Below, piece by piece: positions 51,266 to 58,729 of a stretch of DNA of 64,000 nt. The notes beneath the pieces are model-generated. The model ran no database searches. It had not been told where the DNA came from and saw nothing but the letters and a program-made list of their open reading frames with translations. The stretch's first letter is position 1. Each line of letters begins with the position of its first letter. Source of the stretch: CAZKVJ01 sp964556225. GTDB lineage: Bacteria > Actinomycetota > Acidimicrobiia > Acidimicrobiales > Ilumatobacteraceae. Location: the NCBI GenBank assembly GCA_964556225.1, contig CAZKVJ010000001.1, forward strand, positions 124,001 to 188,000, written 5' to 3'. The position numbers were made by a program, and so were the translations under genes.

Positions 51266-51936
51266 CGCCGCAGCCGGTACCCCTGGCCGGGCAACGTCTC
51301 GATCGGCTGCGCGCCGTCGGTGGCCGCAGCAGCGAGCTTGCGGCGCAGGTTCGACAGCGTGACCCGGACCGTGTTGGTGAAGGGATCGGCGTGCTCGTCC
51401 CAGACGTGCTCCAGGAGCGTCTCTGCGCTGTGCACCTCGTCGGGGTGGAGCATGAACCACCGCAGGAGCGCGAACTCCTTGGCGGTCAGGTTCACCGGCC
51501 CGCCTCGGTGGTGCACCTCACGGCGCGCCGCGTCCAGCTCCAGCTCACCGACCGCGAGCACCGAGCCGGTCCCGGCGCCGTCACGTCGCAGCAGCGCCCG
51601 CACACGGGCCGCCAGCTCGGCGAGTGAGAACGGCTTGACGAGGTAATCGTCGGCGCCCGCATCGAGACCGGTGATGCGGTCCTCGACCGAGCCGCGCGCC
51701 GTCAGCATCAGCACACGCGGCCGGGGCTCGGGGCTGAGCAGCTCGCGGCAGATCTCGAGCCCGTCGGCATCCGGCAGGTTCAGGTCCAGACAGACCAGGT
51801 CGTAAGGGGTGAGCGACGCCCGGTCGAGCGCCCCGGCGCCATCGGACGCCACATCGACCGCGTACCCTTCACGCCGCAACCCCACCGCCACGGCCATCGC
51901 CAGGTCGGCCTCGTCTTCCACCACCAGGATCCGCAT
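51262..51936 (-). CDS. OmpR-family response regulator
   Basis: A 224-residue regulator. Receiver: MRILVVEDEADLAMAVAVGL, phospho-acceptor in YDLVCLDLNLPDADG, LMLTARGSVEDRI and DDYLVKPFSLAELA. Winged-helix effector: LTAKEFALLRWFMLHPDEVH and NTVRVTLSNLRRKLAA, ending in LPGQGYRLRR. It starts with a GAGGAAG ribosome site at ATG 51936 and is coupled to the kinase gene. It is divergent from the PIG-L gene (153-bp spacer), a possible target. Confidence 0.94.
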   Translation of the reverse strand: MRILVVEDEADLAMAVAVGLRREGYAVDVASDGAGALDRASLTPYDLVCLDLNLPDADGLEICRELLSPEPRPRVLMLTARGSVEDRITGLDAGADDYLVKPFSLAELAARVRALLRRDGAGTGSVLAVGELELDAARREVHHRGGPVNLTAKEFALLRWFMLHPDEVHSAETLLEHVWDEHADPFTNTVRVTLSNLRRKLAAAATDGAQPIETLPGQGYRLRR

Positions 51937-52077
51937 CGCTTCCTCGTCGAGCGTCGGCCCGTGCCGGAACGCCCGGACGGCAGTGTGCCACCCGCCGTTC
52001 GGGATCGGGACGTCACCTCGCCTGTGAGGGCGCGAACACCCAGCGTGAGGCGATCTTTCGGTGCCCGACCGGGCGCG

Positions 52078-52083
52078 TAGGGT
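52078..52083 (+). promoter_or_regulatory. Putative -10 box, PIG-L deacetylase gene
   Basis: TAGGGT, 6 nt before GTG 52090; supports that start over ATG 52114. The rest of the 153-bp spacer shows no clear operator. Confidence 0.42.
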
Positions 52084-52089
52084 GGTCCG

Positions 52090-53837
52090 GTGGGCGGAGA
52101 CCCGAGCGGCTCGATGCCGCCTCAGCGGCGGTGGCGGTGGCGGGCGGGGCGCGTGATCGGTCTGGCGACGGCTGCGGCCCTCGTGCTCGGCGTCGTGGAG
52201 GCCGACCGGTCCGGCGCGGCGCCCGAGTGTCCCAACGGGGCGGCGCTGAACGTCATCGCCCACCCGGACGACGACCTGCTGTTCTTCGGCCCGGATCTCA
52301 TGAACGACGTCGAGCGCGGCGCCTGTGTCCGCACCGTGGTGGTGACGGCCGGCGACGCCGGCAGCTCCTACGGGTGGGCCAGCCGCGAGGACGGCCTGAT
52401 GGCGGCGTACGCCTTCATCGCCGGCACCAGCAACGACTGGAGCGGGCAGGACGCCGGGGTGGCGGGGCACCCGATGCCCCTGCGAAGGCTCGACGGGAAC
52501 CCCAGGGTGTCGATCGTGTTCATGCGGCTCCCCGACGGCTTCCCGTACGGCGGTGGGTCTGCGTTCGGCGGGTTCCAGAGCCTGGAGAAGCTGTGGGACG
52601 CCGCGATCGGTGAGATCGACGCGATCGACGGCTCGTCCAGCTACAGCCGCAGCGACCTCATCGGCGCCCTCGGCGCACTCATGGCCGACTTCGGACCGGA
52701 TCAGGTCAACGGCATGGACTACCTGGCCGCCGGTGGCGGCGACCACAGCGACCACTACGCGAGCGCGCGGTTCGCCCACGCCGCCCACCAGCAGTACTCG
52801 GGCGCCCACGTGTTCACCGGCTATCAGGGCTACGGCATCTCGTCGCGTCCGCCCAACCTCTCCGAAGCCGATGTGATCCGCAAGCGCGACGCGTTCTTCA
52901 CCTACGCCCCGTACGACGGGGCGGTGTGCCAGGACGTGCAAGCCTGCGAGTCGAGCGGTTACGCCGACTGGTGGGAGCGGCGCTACACGGTGGGCAGCGA
53001 GTCGGGCGGCGGTGGGACGAGCACCACCTCCACGCCCACGACGGTGCCGTCGACGACCACGACGGTGCCGGGCGGGGTGTCGGTGNNNNNNNNNNNNNNN
53101 NNNNNNNNNNNNNNNNNNNNNNNNNNNNNNNNNNNNNNNNNNNNNNNNNNNNNNNNNNNNNNNNNNNNNNNNNNNNNNNNNNNNNGCTCACCATCACCGC
53201 CGTGTCCAGCTCCACCTGGAACATCGGCCTCGCCGAGATCCAGACCTGGACGGCGACCGGCGGCACCACCACCACCTCGACGACCAGCACGACGGCGGCA
53301 CCGACCACCACCACCACCACCACGCCCACGACGACGACCAGCACCACGTCCACCACGTCGACCACGCCGTCGACGACGGTGCCGTCGACGACCACGACGG
53401 TGCCGGGCGGGGTGTCGGTGAACGTGGCGCTGAACGCCACCGCCACCGCGTCGTCGCAGAACGCCAGCACCGGCCAGACCGCCGACAAGGCCATCGACGC
53501 CAGCACCTCGGGCTATCCCGGCGACTACACCCGGGAGTGGGCCACCGTCGGCGGTGGAGCCGGCAGCTGGTTGCAGCTCAGCTGGACCACCCCGCAGACG
53601 CTCGACCGGATCGTGCTCTACGACCGGCCCAACACCTCGGACCAGATCACTGCTGCCACCCTCACGTTCTCCGATGGCAGCACCGTGAACGTCGGCACCC
53701 TGAACAACGCCGGCTCGGCCACCACCGTGAGCTTCAGCGCCCGCGCCACCACCAGCGTCCGGCTCACCATCACCGCCGTGTCCAGCTCCACCTGGAACAT
53801 CGGCCTGGCCGAGATCCAGACCTGGACGGCGATCTGA
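52090..53837 (+). CDS. Secreted PIG-L deacetylase with repeated discoidin (F5/8C)-like modules; interrupted by assembly gap
   Basis: A signal peptide (IGLATAAALVLGVVEADRSG) leads to a PIG-L/LmbE domain (about residues 45-300) with zinc motif IAHPDDDLLFFGPD and GGGDHSDHYASARFAHAAH. These enzymes remove N-acetyl groups from sugars. A Thr-rich linker and at least two F5/8C-like modules follow; the intact one spans 53421-53834 (NVALNATATASSQNASTGQT, then SWLQLSWTTPQTLDRIVLYD). The first module is mostly lost in 100 Ns. Frames before and after the gap differ as written, but a real gap of 341 bp would rejoin them exactly. The modules probably bind cell-wall or extracellular glycans. No sortase or membrane anchor at the end (QTWTAI). 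Confidence 0.88.
53038..53085 (+). repeat. 48-bp direct repeat, copy 1 (Thr-rich linker end)
   Basis: Identical to 53373-53420. It encodes the end of the Thr/Pro linker and the first residues of a discoidin module (VPGGVSV), and directly borders the N gap. Confidence 0.95.
53086..53185. other. Assembly gap of 100 Ns inside a repeated module
   Basis: Exactly 100 Ns, a typical scaffold placeholder of unknown true length. Both flanks match the two ends of the following module (48 bp identical on the left, about 70 bp with one mismatch on the right), so the assembler failed in a near-identical repeat. Confidence 0.98.
53186..53258 (+). repeat. Discoidin module 3' end, copy 1
   Basis: Nearly identical to 53762-53834 (one clear mismatch, CTC versus CTG codons, before the copies diverge at the end). 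It encodes LTITAVSSSTWNIGLAEIQT and the following residues. Confidence 0.92.
53373..53420 (+). repeat. 48-bp direct repeat, copy 2
   Basis: Second copy of the linker end described at 53038-53085, followed here by the intact module. Perfect DNA identity suggests recent duplication or gene conversion. Confidence 0.95.
53762..53834 (+). repeat. Discoidin module 3' end, copy 2
   Basis: Second copy of the 53186-53258 unit, ending three bases before the stop codon. It closes the last module of the PIG-L protein. Confidence 0.92.
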
Positions 53838-53850
53838 GCACCGCGTGGGC

Positions 53851-53889
53851 GCGGCCGAGCGCTCCTGCGCTCGCAGCGCTCAGGGCCGC
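53851..53889. terminator. Possible terminator hairpin after the PIG-L gene
   Basis: Left arm GCGGCCGAGCGCT (53851-53863), 11-nt loop, right arm AGCGCTC-ag-GGCCGC with a 2-nt bulge. It lies between convergent stops and overlaps the last codons of the methyltransferase gene. No U tract. Confidence 0.45.
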
Positions 53890-54962
53890 ACCTCGTAGAA
53901 CGCGTTCACGGAGTGATCGATGTCGAGGCGACGGAAGCGGGTGAACCCGGCGGCGGTCGCCATCTCGCGGGCCCTCGACTCCGGAAGCCCGAGAGTCCCG
54001 AGTCCGGCGCCGCCATCCTCCGAGAGTGCCGATGACATGCACGACAGGACGCTGATGCCGTACATGAGTGCTGCCATGGGGTTCCGGCGGGCGTTCTCCT
54101 CGAAGGTGTCGAGCGCCTTGATGTCCACCAGCAGCCACGTGCCGTCCGGCTTGAGCGCCTGGTGGATCATGGCCATCATCTCCTGGGGCCGGGTCATGTC
54201 GTGGATGCAGTCGAACGTCGTCACCAGATCGAGGCTGTGGTTCGACGGCAACGGGTGCTGGCGGGGATCGTGGAACCACGCGTTGGTGGCTCCTGCGTCG
54301 AGCTTCTTCTGCTCGGCCCGTCCGAGCGCGTAGCGCGAGATGTCGAAGCCGCTGAAGCGGCTGCGAGGGTAGGTCCCGGCCAGCAAGAGCACGGCGCTGC
54401 CGGCACCGCAGCCGACGTCGGCCACGTCGGCGCCGCGCTCGAGCTTGTCGACCACACCGTCCAGGGCCGGGAGCACCACCGGCACCAGGAAGGCCCGGTT
54501 CCAGGGCTCGAAGCTGCGCTCGATGCCGACCGCACCTTCCGGGCCGTGGCTGTCGTAGTCGTAGCCGACGCCGGTGCGGAACGCCTGGGGCATCTCGTCG
54601 AGCGCCGCGATCGTCTGCGGCAGCCGGTGGAACATCCCCATCCCGAACGCGGGGTGCTCGGGCGTGGCCAGGACGGCCGCCGCCTCCGGCGTCAGCGAGA
54701 ACCGGTCGACCCCATCGGCGGACTCGTGAACCACGAGCTTCGCAGCGGCCTGGTTGTGCACCCACTCTCGTACCCAGCGCTCGTGCAGCCCTGATCGCTC
54801 CGCCAGCTCGGTGGCGGTGAGCGGCGCACTGGCCTCCTTCAGCACCCGGTAGAGCCCGAGCCGGTCGCCGAGATGGATCATGCCGGCGGTGACGGCACCC
54901 TCCAGGGTCTTGAAGACCTGGAACGAGTACAGCTTCAGCAGGTCGGGGTCGATCGTGGACAT
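53880..54962 (-). CDS. Class-I SAM-dependent methyltransferase with N-terminal winged helix
   Basis: A 360-residue protein. Residues about 15-90 form a winged-helix-like domain (GLYRVLKEASAPLTATELAE, then RSGLHERWVREWVHNQAAAK). The Rossmann domain has motif I GADVADVGCGAGSAVLLLAG, motif II SGFDISRYALGRAEQ and DLVTTFDCIHDMTRP. This layout occurs in small-molecule methyltransferases of actinobacteria. Substrate unknown. ATG 54962 has AAGGCC upstream and lies 29 bp behind the aldehyde dehydrogenase gene, so both are probably one transcript. Confidence 0.9.
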   Translation of the reverse strand: MSTIDPDLLKLYSFQVFKTLEGAVTAGMIHLGDRLGLYRVLKEASAPLTATELAERSGLHERWVREWVHNQAAAKLVVHESADGVDRFSLTPEAAAVLATPEHPAFGMGMFHRLPQTIAALDEMPQAFRTGVGYDYDSHGPEGAVGIERSFEPWNRAFLVPVVLPALDGVVDKLERGADVADVGCGAGSAVLLLAGTYPRSRFSGFDISRYALGRAEQKKLDAGATNAWFHDPRQHPLPSNHSLDLVTTFDCIHDMTRPQEMMAMIHQALKPDGTWLLVDIKALDTFEENARRNPMAALMYGISVLSCMSSALSEDGGAGLGTLGLPESRAREMATAAGFTRFRRLDIDHSVNAFYEVRP

Positions 54963-54991
54963 GGCGGCCTTCCGTCGTCGTGGTGCCCGGG

Positions 54992-56443
54992 TCAGGCGAG
55001 GTTGATGTAGATCTGCTTCGTCTCGAGGTACGCCTCGAGCGCGTAGGGACCCAGTTCGCGGCCGATGCCGCTTTGCTTGAACCCGCCCCACAGCGCTTCG
55101 CTCGGGGCCGGCTGGCTGTCGTTGATCCACACCACGCCGGCCCTGACCGCCTTCGCCGTCGTGAGCGCCCGGGTGAGGTCCCGGGTCCAGATGGCGGCGG
55201 CCAGGCCGTACTCGGTGTCGTTGGCGAGCCGGATGACTTCGTCGAGGTCACGGAACGGGAGGACCGTGACCACGGGGCCGAAGATCTCCTCGCGGGCGAT
55301 GCGAAGGTCGTTCGATGTGGCTTCGAAGATGGTCGGCGGTACGAAGTAGCCGTTCGCCAGCGCGGGGTCGCCGGGCCGGCGTCCCTGGTACACGAGCGTG
55401 GCGCCCTCGCCGACGCCGATCTCGACGTAGCCCTCCACCCGGCGTTGCTGCTCGTGGGACACGAGCGGACCCATGGTGGTGTCGGGGTCGAGCCCGCTGC
55501 CCAGCCGGATGGTGCCGGCGTGGTCGACCATCGCCGCCAACGCGTCGTCGTACACCGATGCCTCGACGAACACCCGGCTCCCGGCGCTGCAGACCTCGCC
55601 CTGGTTGCCGAACACGCCGTTGCAGGTGCCCGGAACGGCCACTGCCAGGTCGGCGTCGGCGAAGACGATGTTCGGGCTCTTGCCACCGAGCTCGAGCGTC
55701 ACCCGCTTCAGCGAGTCGGCGGCCGTGCGCATGATGAGCTTGCCGACCTCCTTCGAGCCGGTGAACGAGACCTTGTCGACCATCGGATGGGTGACGAGCG
55801 GCGCGCCGGCGTCAGGGCCGAACCCGGTGACGACGTTGACCACCCCGGCGGGCACGCCGGCCGCCTCGGCGATGGCGGCCAGCCGCAGCGCAGTGAGCGG
55901 GGTCTGCTCAGCGGGCTTGAGCACCACCGTGCAACCCGCCGCGAGGGCCGGGGCCACCTTCTGGGCGGCCATCAGCATGGGGTAGTTCCACGGCACGATC
56001 AGCCCGCACACCCCGACCGGCTCCTTCACCACCAGGCTCATCGCGCTCGGACCGACGGGTGGGATGTCGCCGGAGATCTTCGTGGCCCAGCCGCCGTAGT
56101 ACTCGAACATGAACGCGACCTCGTCGATGTCCGCCTGGGCGTCGGCGAGCGGCTTGCCGCAGTCGCGGACCTCGAGCCGTGCCAGCTCGTCGCGCTGGTC
56201 GCGGACCAGCTCGGCCATGCGCAGGAGCAGCCGGGCTCGGTCGCGCTCGGCCACTGAGCTCCCCCACGATCCGTCGTCGAAGGCTCGCCGGGCGGCTCGC
56301 ACCGCTCGGTCCACGTCGGCGGCGTCGGCGGCGGGGACGGTGGCCAGCACCTCGCCGGTGGCGGGGTCGTGGGTCTCGAACACCTCGCCCTCGATCGCGT
56401 CGACCCACTGCCCGTCGATGTGCATCGTCAGGGTGTCAGCCAT
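54992..56443 (-). CDS. Aldehyde dehydrogenase, betaine/phenylacetaldehyde-type
   Basis: A 483-residue classical ALDH. GLIVPWNYPMLMAAQKVAPA, VVLKPAEQTPLTALRLA, SFTGSKEVGKLIM, general base VTLELGGKSPNIVF and nucleophile FGNQGEVCSAGSRVFVE (Cys) are intact; the end GPYALEAYLETKQIYINL is typical. It oxidises an aldehyde to acid with NAD(P). A TACGGT box 6 nt before ATG 56443 suggests a leaderless operon with the methyltransferase. Confidence 0.95.
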   Translation of the reverse strand: MADTLTMHIDGQWVDAIEGEVFETHDPATGEVLATVPAADAADVDRAVRAARRAFDDGSWGSSVAERDRARLLLRMAELVRDQRDELARLEVRDCGKPLADAQADIDEVAFMFEYYGGWATKISGDIPPVGPSAMSLVVKEPVGVCGLIVPWNYPMLMAAQKVAPALAAGCTVVLKPAEQTPLTALRLAAIAEAAGVPAGVVNVVTGFGPDAGAPLVTHPMVDKVSFTGSKEVGKLIMRTAADSLKRVTLELGGKSPNIVFADADLAVAVPGTCNGVFGNQGEVCSAGSRVFVEASVYDDALAAMVDHAGTIRLGSGLDPDTTMGPLVSHEQQRRVEGYVEIGVGEGATLVYQGRRPGDPALANGYFVPPTIFEATSNDLRIAREEIFGPVVTVLPFRDLDEVIRLANDTEYGLAAAIWTRDLTRALTTAKAVRAGVVWINDSQPAPSEALWGGFKQSGIGRELGPYALEAYLETKQIYINLA

Positions 56444-56449
56444 GCGCCG

Positions 56450-56455
56450 ACCGTA
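56450..56455 (-). promoter_or_regulatory. Putative -10 box, aldehyde dehydrogenase-methyltransferase operon
   Basis: TACGGT on the minus strand, 6 nt before ATG 56443, in the 15-bp gap behind the phosphatase gene. Confidence 0.42.
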
Positions 56456-56458
56456 TCG

Positions 56459-57136
56459 CTACCGAGTCCGCTCCTCGGGCGCCAAGAACTCCACGTCCGA
56501 CAGCCGGGTCAGGCTGAAGGTGTGGCCGTCACCCAGCTGCAGCGACTCCAACCGGCTGACGCTCGCGTGCTGGAGGACGAAGCGGTCCCACTCCCACGGG
56601 GTCGGGTCGAGCCCCAGCACGTGGCACATCACCACGCTGTTCGTGCCGGCGTGGGCGACGATGGCGATCCGGCGGTGCGGCTCTCGGATGGACCACACCG
56701 GTAGCTCGGTCGAGGCGCGCTCCACCCCGCGCTCGGCGAGGAAGAGCGTGGCGCCGAGGCGGATCCGGTCCACGAAGTCCCGTACCGGCTCGCCGCCCTC
56801 GAGGCCCTCCCAGCGCTCGTGCGAGGGCCGCTGGCGCTGCTCGCGATAGGCCACATCGGCCTTCTCGGCCGGCGTGCCGTGCCAGATCGGGTTGCGGATC
56901 TCCTCCAGCCAAGGGTCGACCACCTCGGGCCGGCCCAGGGCCGCCAGCAGGGGCGCCGCCGTCTCACGAGCGCGCACCAGCGGCGACACCAGGACCTCGT
57001 CGAAGTCCTCGCCGGCGAGGAACTCCGCCATGCGCTCCGCCTGGCGCCGGCCCCGCGCCGTGAGCGGCGGGTTGTCGACGTTGAAGCCGTCGCGCTGCCA
57101 TTCGGGCTCACCGTGGCGGATCAGGGTGATCTCCAT
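56459..57136 (-). CDS. Histidine phosphatase family protein (third of three)
   Basis: A 225-residue phosphatase: TLIRHGEPEWQRDGF (catalytic His), VLVSPLVRARETAAPLLAAL (Arg), PWLEEIRNPIWHG (acid) and IAIVAHAGTNSVVMCHVLGL (second His). It differs from the other two in a longer middle and AHAGTNSV. Substrate unknown. ATG 57136 lies 8 nt behind a TACGAT box. Divergent from the DUF2510/DUF4190 gene with 58 bp between starts. Confidence 0.9.
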   Translation of the reverse strand: MEITLIRHGEPEWQRDGFNVDNPPLTARGRRQAERMAEFLAGEDFDEVLVSPLVRARETAAPLLAALGRPEVVDPWLEEIRNPIWHGTPAEKADVAYREQRQRPSHERWEGLEGGEPVRDFVDRIRLGATLFLAERGVERASTELPVWSIREPHRRIAIVAHAGTNSVVMCHVLGLDPTPWEWDRFVLQHASVSRLESLQLGDGHTFSLTRLSDVEFLAPEERTR

Positions 57137-57144
57137 CGACGCTG

Positions 57145-57150
57145 ATCGTA
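57145..57150 (-). promoter_or_regulatory. Putative -10 box, third histidine phosphatase gene
   Basis: TACGAT on the minus strand, 8 nt before ATG 57136. It is half of a tight divergent pair with the box at 57183-57188. Confidence 0.42.
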
Positions 57151-57182
57151 CGGGCGTCCCCGTGGATCCGACCGGGCGTCGG

Positions 57183-57188
57183 TACGCT
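57183..57188 (+). promoter_or_regulatory. Putative -10 box, DUF2510/DUF4190 gene
   Basis: TACGCT, 6 nt before GTG 57195; it decides that start. Confidence 0.42.
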
Positions 57189-57194
57189 CCGGGC

Positions 57195-57929
57195 GTGGAG
57201 CCCGGCTGGTACCCTGACCCGTGGCGCCGGCACGAGCTGCGCTGGCACAACGGGCGGGACTGGACCGCCGACATCGCCGACCGGGGTCACCGCGGCGTCG
57301 ACGCCGGCCAGCCGGTCCCCGCTGTGGCACCGCCACCGCTGGGCCCTCCGCAGGTGGCCACGAGGCCGGCGCGCAACGGGGCCGCGGTCGCCGCACTGGT
57401 GCTCGGGATCTTCGCGATCATGGTCGGCTTCGTGCCACTGCTGTTCTGGATGGGCGGCATCGCGGCGGTCCTCGCCATCGTCTTCGGGGTCGTCGGGCTG
57501 CGCCGGTCCCGCCGCGGTGGCGAGGCGGGCCGCAGCGGCTTCGCCGTGGCCGGGCTGGTGCTCGGGCCGCTCGGCCTGGTTGCCACCGTCGTCGGCGGCT
57601 ACGTCACCGTGCTGGTGGTGCGCACGGTGCAGGACATCGTCGACGTCGGTGCCTACCGCATCTCGCAGGAGTCGTGCGCGGTCGGCGATGGACGGGCGGT
57701 GCTCCACGGCACCATCACCAACGACAGCGACGACACGCGCGACTACACGGTGTTCGTCGAGTTCCGTCGGGAGGGCACCGACAACGCGCTCGGCTTCGAC
57801 ACGGTCGGCGTCGACGACGTGGCGCCTGGTGACACGGCCGAGTTCACCGCGTCCAGCCTCGTCGGCGCGGCCCGGGTCACCTGCGTCGTCACCGAGGTCA
57901 TCGGCCCCCTCCCCTTCGACCTCGACTGA
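57195..57929 (+). CDS. DUF2510-DUF4190 membrane protein with exported C-terminal domain
   Basis: A 244-residue protein. It opens with the DUF2510 motif EPGWYPDPWRRHELRWHNGR, then a Pro-rich linker, then a DUF4190 pair of membrane segments (ALVLGIFAIMVGFVPLLFW; FAVAGLVLGPLGLVATVVGG). The last 90 residues form a beta-rich domain with two cysteines (ESCAVGDGRAVLHGTITNDS; AARVTCVVTEV), resembling an immunoglobulin-like or FxLYD-type domain. Membrane location is clear; function unknown. Such proteins are a hallmark of actinobacteria. Confidence 0.85.
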   Translation: MEPGWYPDPWRRHELRWHNGRDWTADIADRGHRGVDAGQPVPAVAPPPLGPPQVATRPARNGAAVAALVLGIFAIMVGFVPLLFWMGGIAAVLAIVFGVVGLRRSRRGGEAGRSGFAVAGLVLGPLGLVATVVGGYVTVLVVRTVQDIVDVGAYRISQESCAVGDGRAVLHGTITNDSDDTRDYTVFVEFRREGTDNALGFDTVGVDDVAPGDTAEFTASSLVGAARVTCVVTEVIGPLPFDLD

Positions 57930-57948
57930 CCCGGAGATTCGAACGAGG

Positions 57949-57966
57949 TGGGCGGTCAGCCGCCCA
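57949..57966. terminator. Small hairpin between convergent genes
   Basis: TGGGCGG-tcag-CCGCCCA, 7-bp perfect stem, overlapping the lipoprotein stop codon and 20 bp after the DUF4190 gene's stop. Weak terminator candidate. Confidence 0.3.
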
Positions 57967-58675
57967 GCTCGTCGACGGAGATGTCGCAGTCGTCGAGCAG
58001 GTCCATGAACACCGACGGGTCGCTCGCGTCCGCAATGTCCCCGCCAGCGCTCAGGATCGCTTCGGCCAGGCAGGTCGCCTTGTCGCTCGGGAGCCCGAGC
58101 GTGTCCTCGTAGATCGACGCCAGCTGATCGACGAGGTCGTCGCTGGCCGGGACATCCGGGGCCGCCGTGTCGTCGGAGGGCTCCTCCGAGTCGTCGCCGG
58201 AGTCGCCGGAGTCACCCGAGTCGTCGGAGGTCCCCTCCAGGTCGACGCCGCACTCGTCCTTCGCGAACTCGGCGACGTTGTTGCTCGCCGTCTCGAAGTC
58301 CTCCGAGCTCATTGCCTCGAGCTTCGCCGCTGCGTCCTCGTCCGTCGCCAGGGCGAAGATGTCCCAATCGGCGTCCTCGAGCACCTGCAGGAAGTCCTGC
58401 ATGGCATCGTTCAGCACCTTCATGTCGTCTTCGATCTCGGACGGGGCGGAGTCCGCCAGCTCTTCGAACGCGTCAGCCGCCTGCGTGAAGGTCTCCTGCA
58501 GGTTGCTGGTGTCGGTGCCGTCGAACTCCTCGAACTCCGCGAAGTCCGCCTTGGCATCCTCGACCACCTCGCAGAAGTCGCTGGCGCTCCCTCCGCCGCC
58601 GCCGCATGCGGCCCCCGCGACGATCAATCCCGCTGCGAGCAGCAGCGAGCCACCACGATGCAAGTTCCTGCGCAT
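57956..58675 (-). CDS. Acidic lipoprotein of unknown function
   Basis: A 239-residue lipoprotein: signal SLLLAAGLIVAGAAC with lipobox Cys24. The mature part is strongly acidic: a helical domain (about 35-150) with Cys pairs (SDFCEVVEDAK; KDECGVDLEG), a Ser/Gly/Asp linker (DDSGDSGDSGDDSEEPSDD) and a second small helical domain (about 180-239, DKATCLAEAILSAGG). The latter resembles small actinobacterial domains with a conserved Cys pair. Ribosome site AGGAG precedes ATG 58675. It lies downstream of the ABC exporter genes (54-bp gap). Role unknown. Confidence 0.8.
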   Translation of the reverse strand: MRRNLHRGGSLLLAAGLIVAGAACGGGGGSASDFCEVVEDAKADFAEFEEFDGTDTSNLQETFTQAADAFEELADSAPSEIEDDMKVLNDAMQDFLQVLEDADWDIFALATDEDAAAKLEAMSSEDFETASNNVAEFAKDECGVDLEGTSDDSGDSGDSGDDSEEPSDDTAAPDVPASDDLVDQLASIYEDTLGLPSDKATCLAEAILSAGGDIADASDPSVFMDLLDDCDISVDELGG

Positions 58676-58729
58676 GTCCGTGCACTCCTGTCTTCGCGCG
58701 CCGTGGGCGCGATCGCGCAGTCGGTGACC

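Noticed and set aside
53280..53400. Short ACC-rich repeats as a CRISPR or regulatory array
   Set aside because: They are in-frame Thr codons of the linker between binding modules; there are no conserved repeat-spacer units.
52090..53837. Frame change across the N gap as evidence of a pseudogene
   Set aside because: The gap length is arbitrary; a 341-bp gap, the length of the intact module, restores the frame, so the gene is most likely intact.
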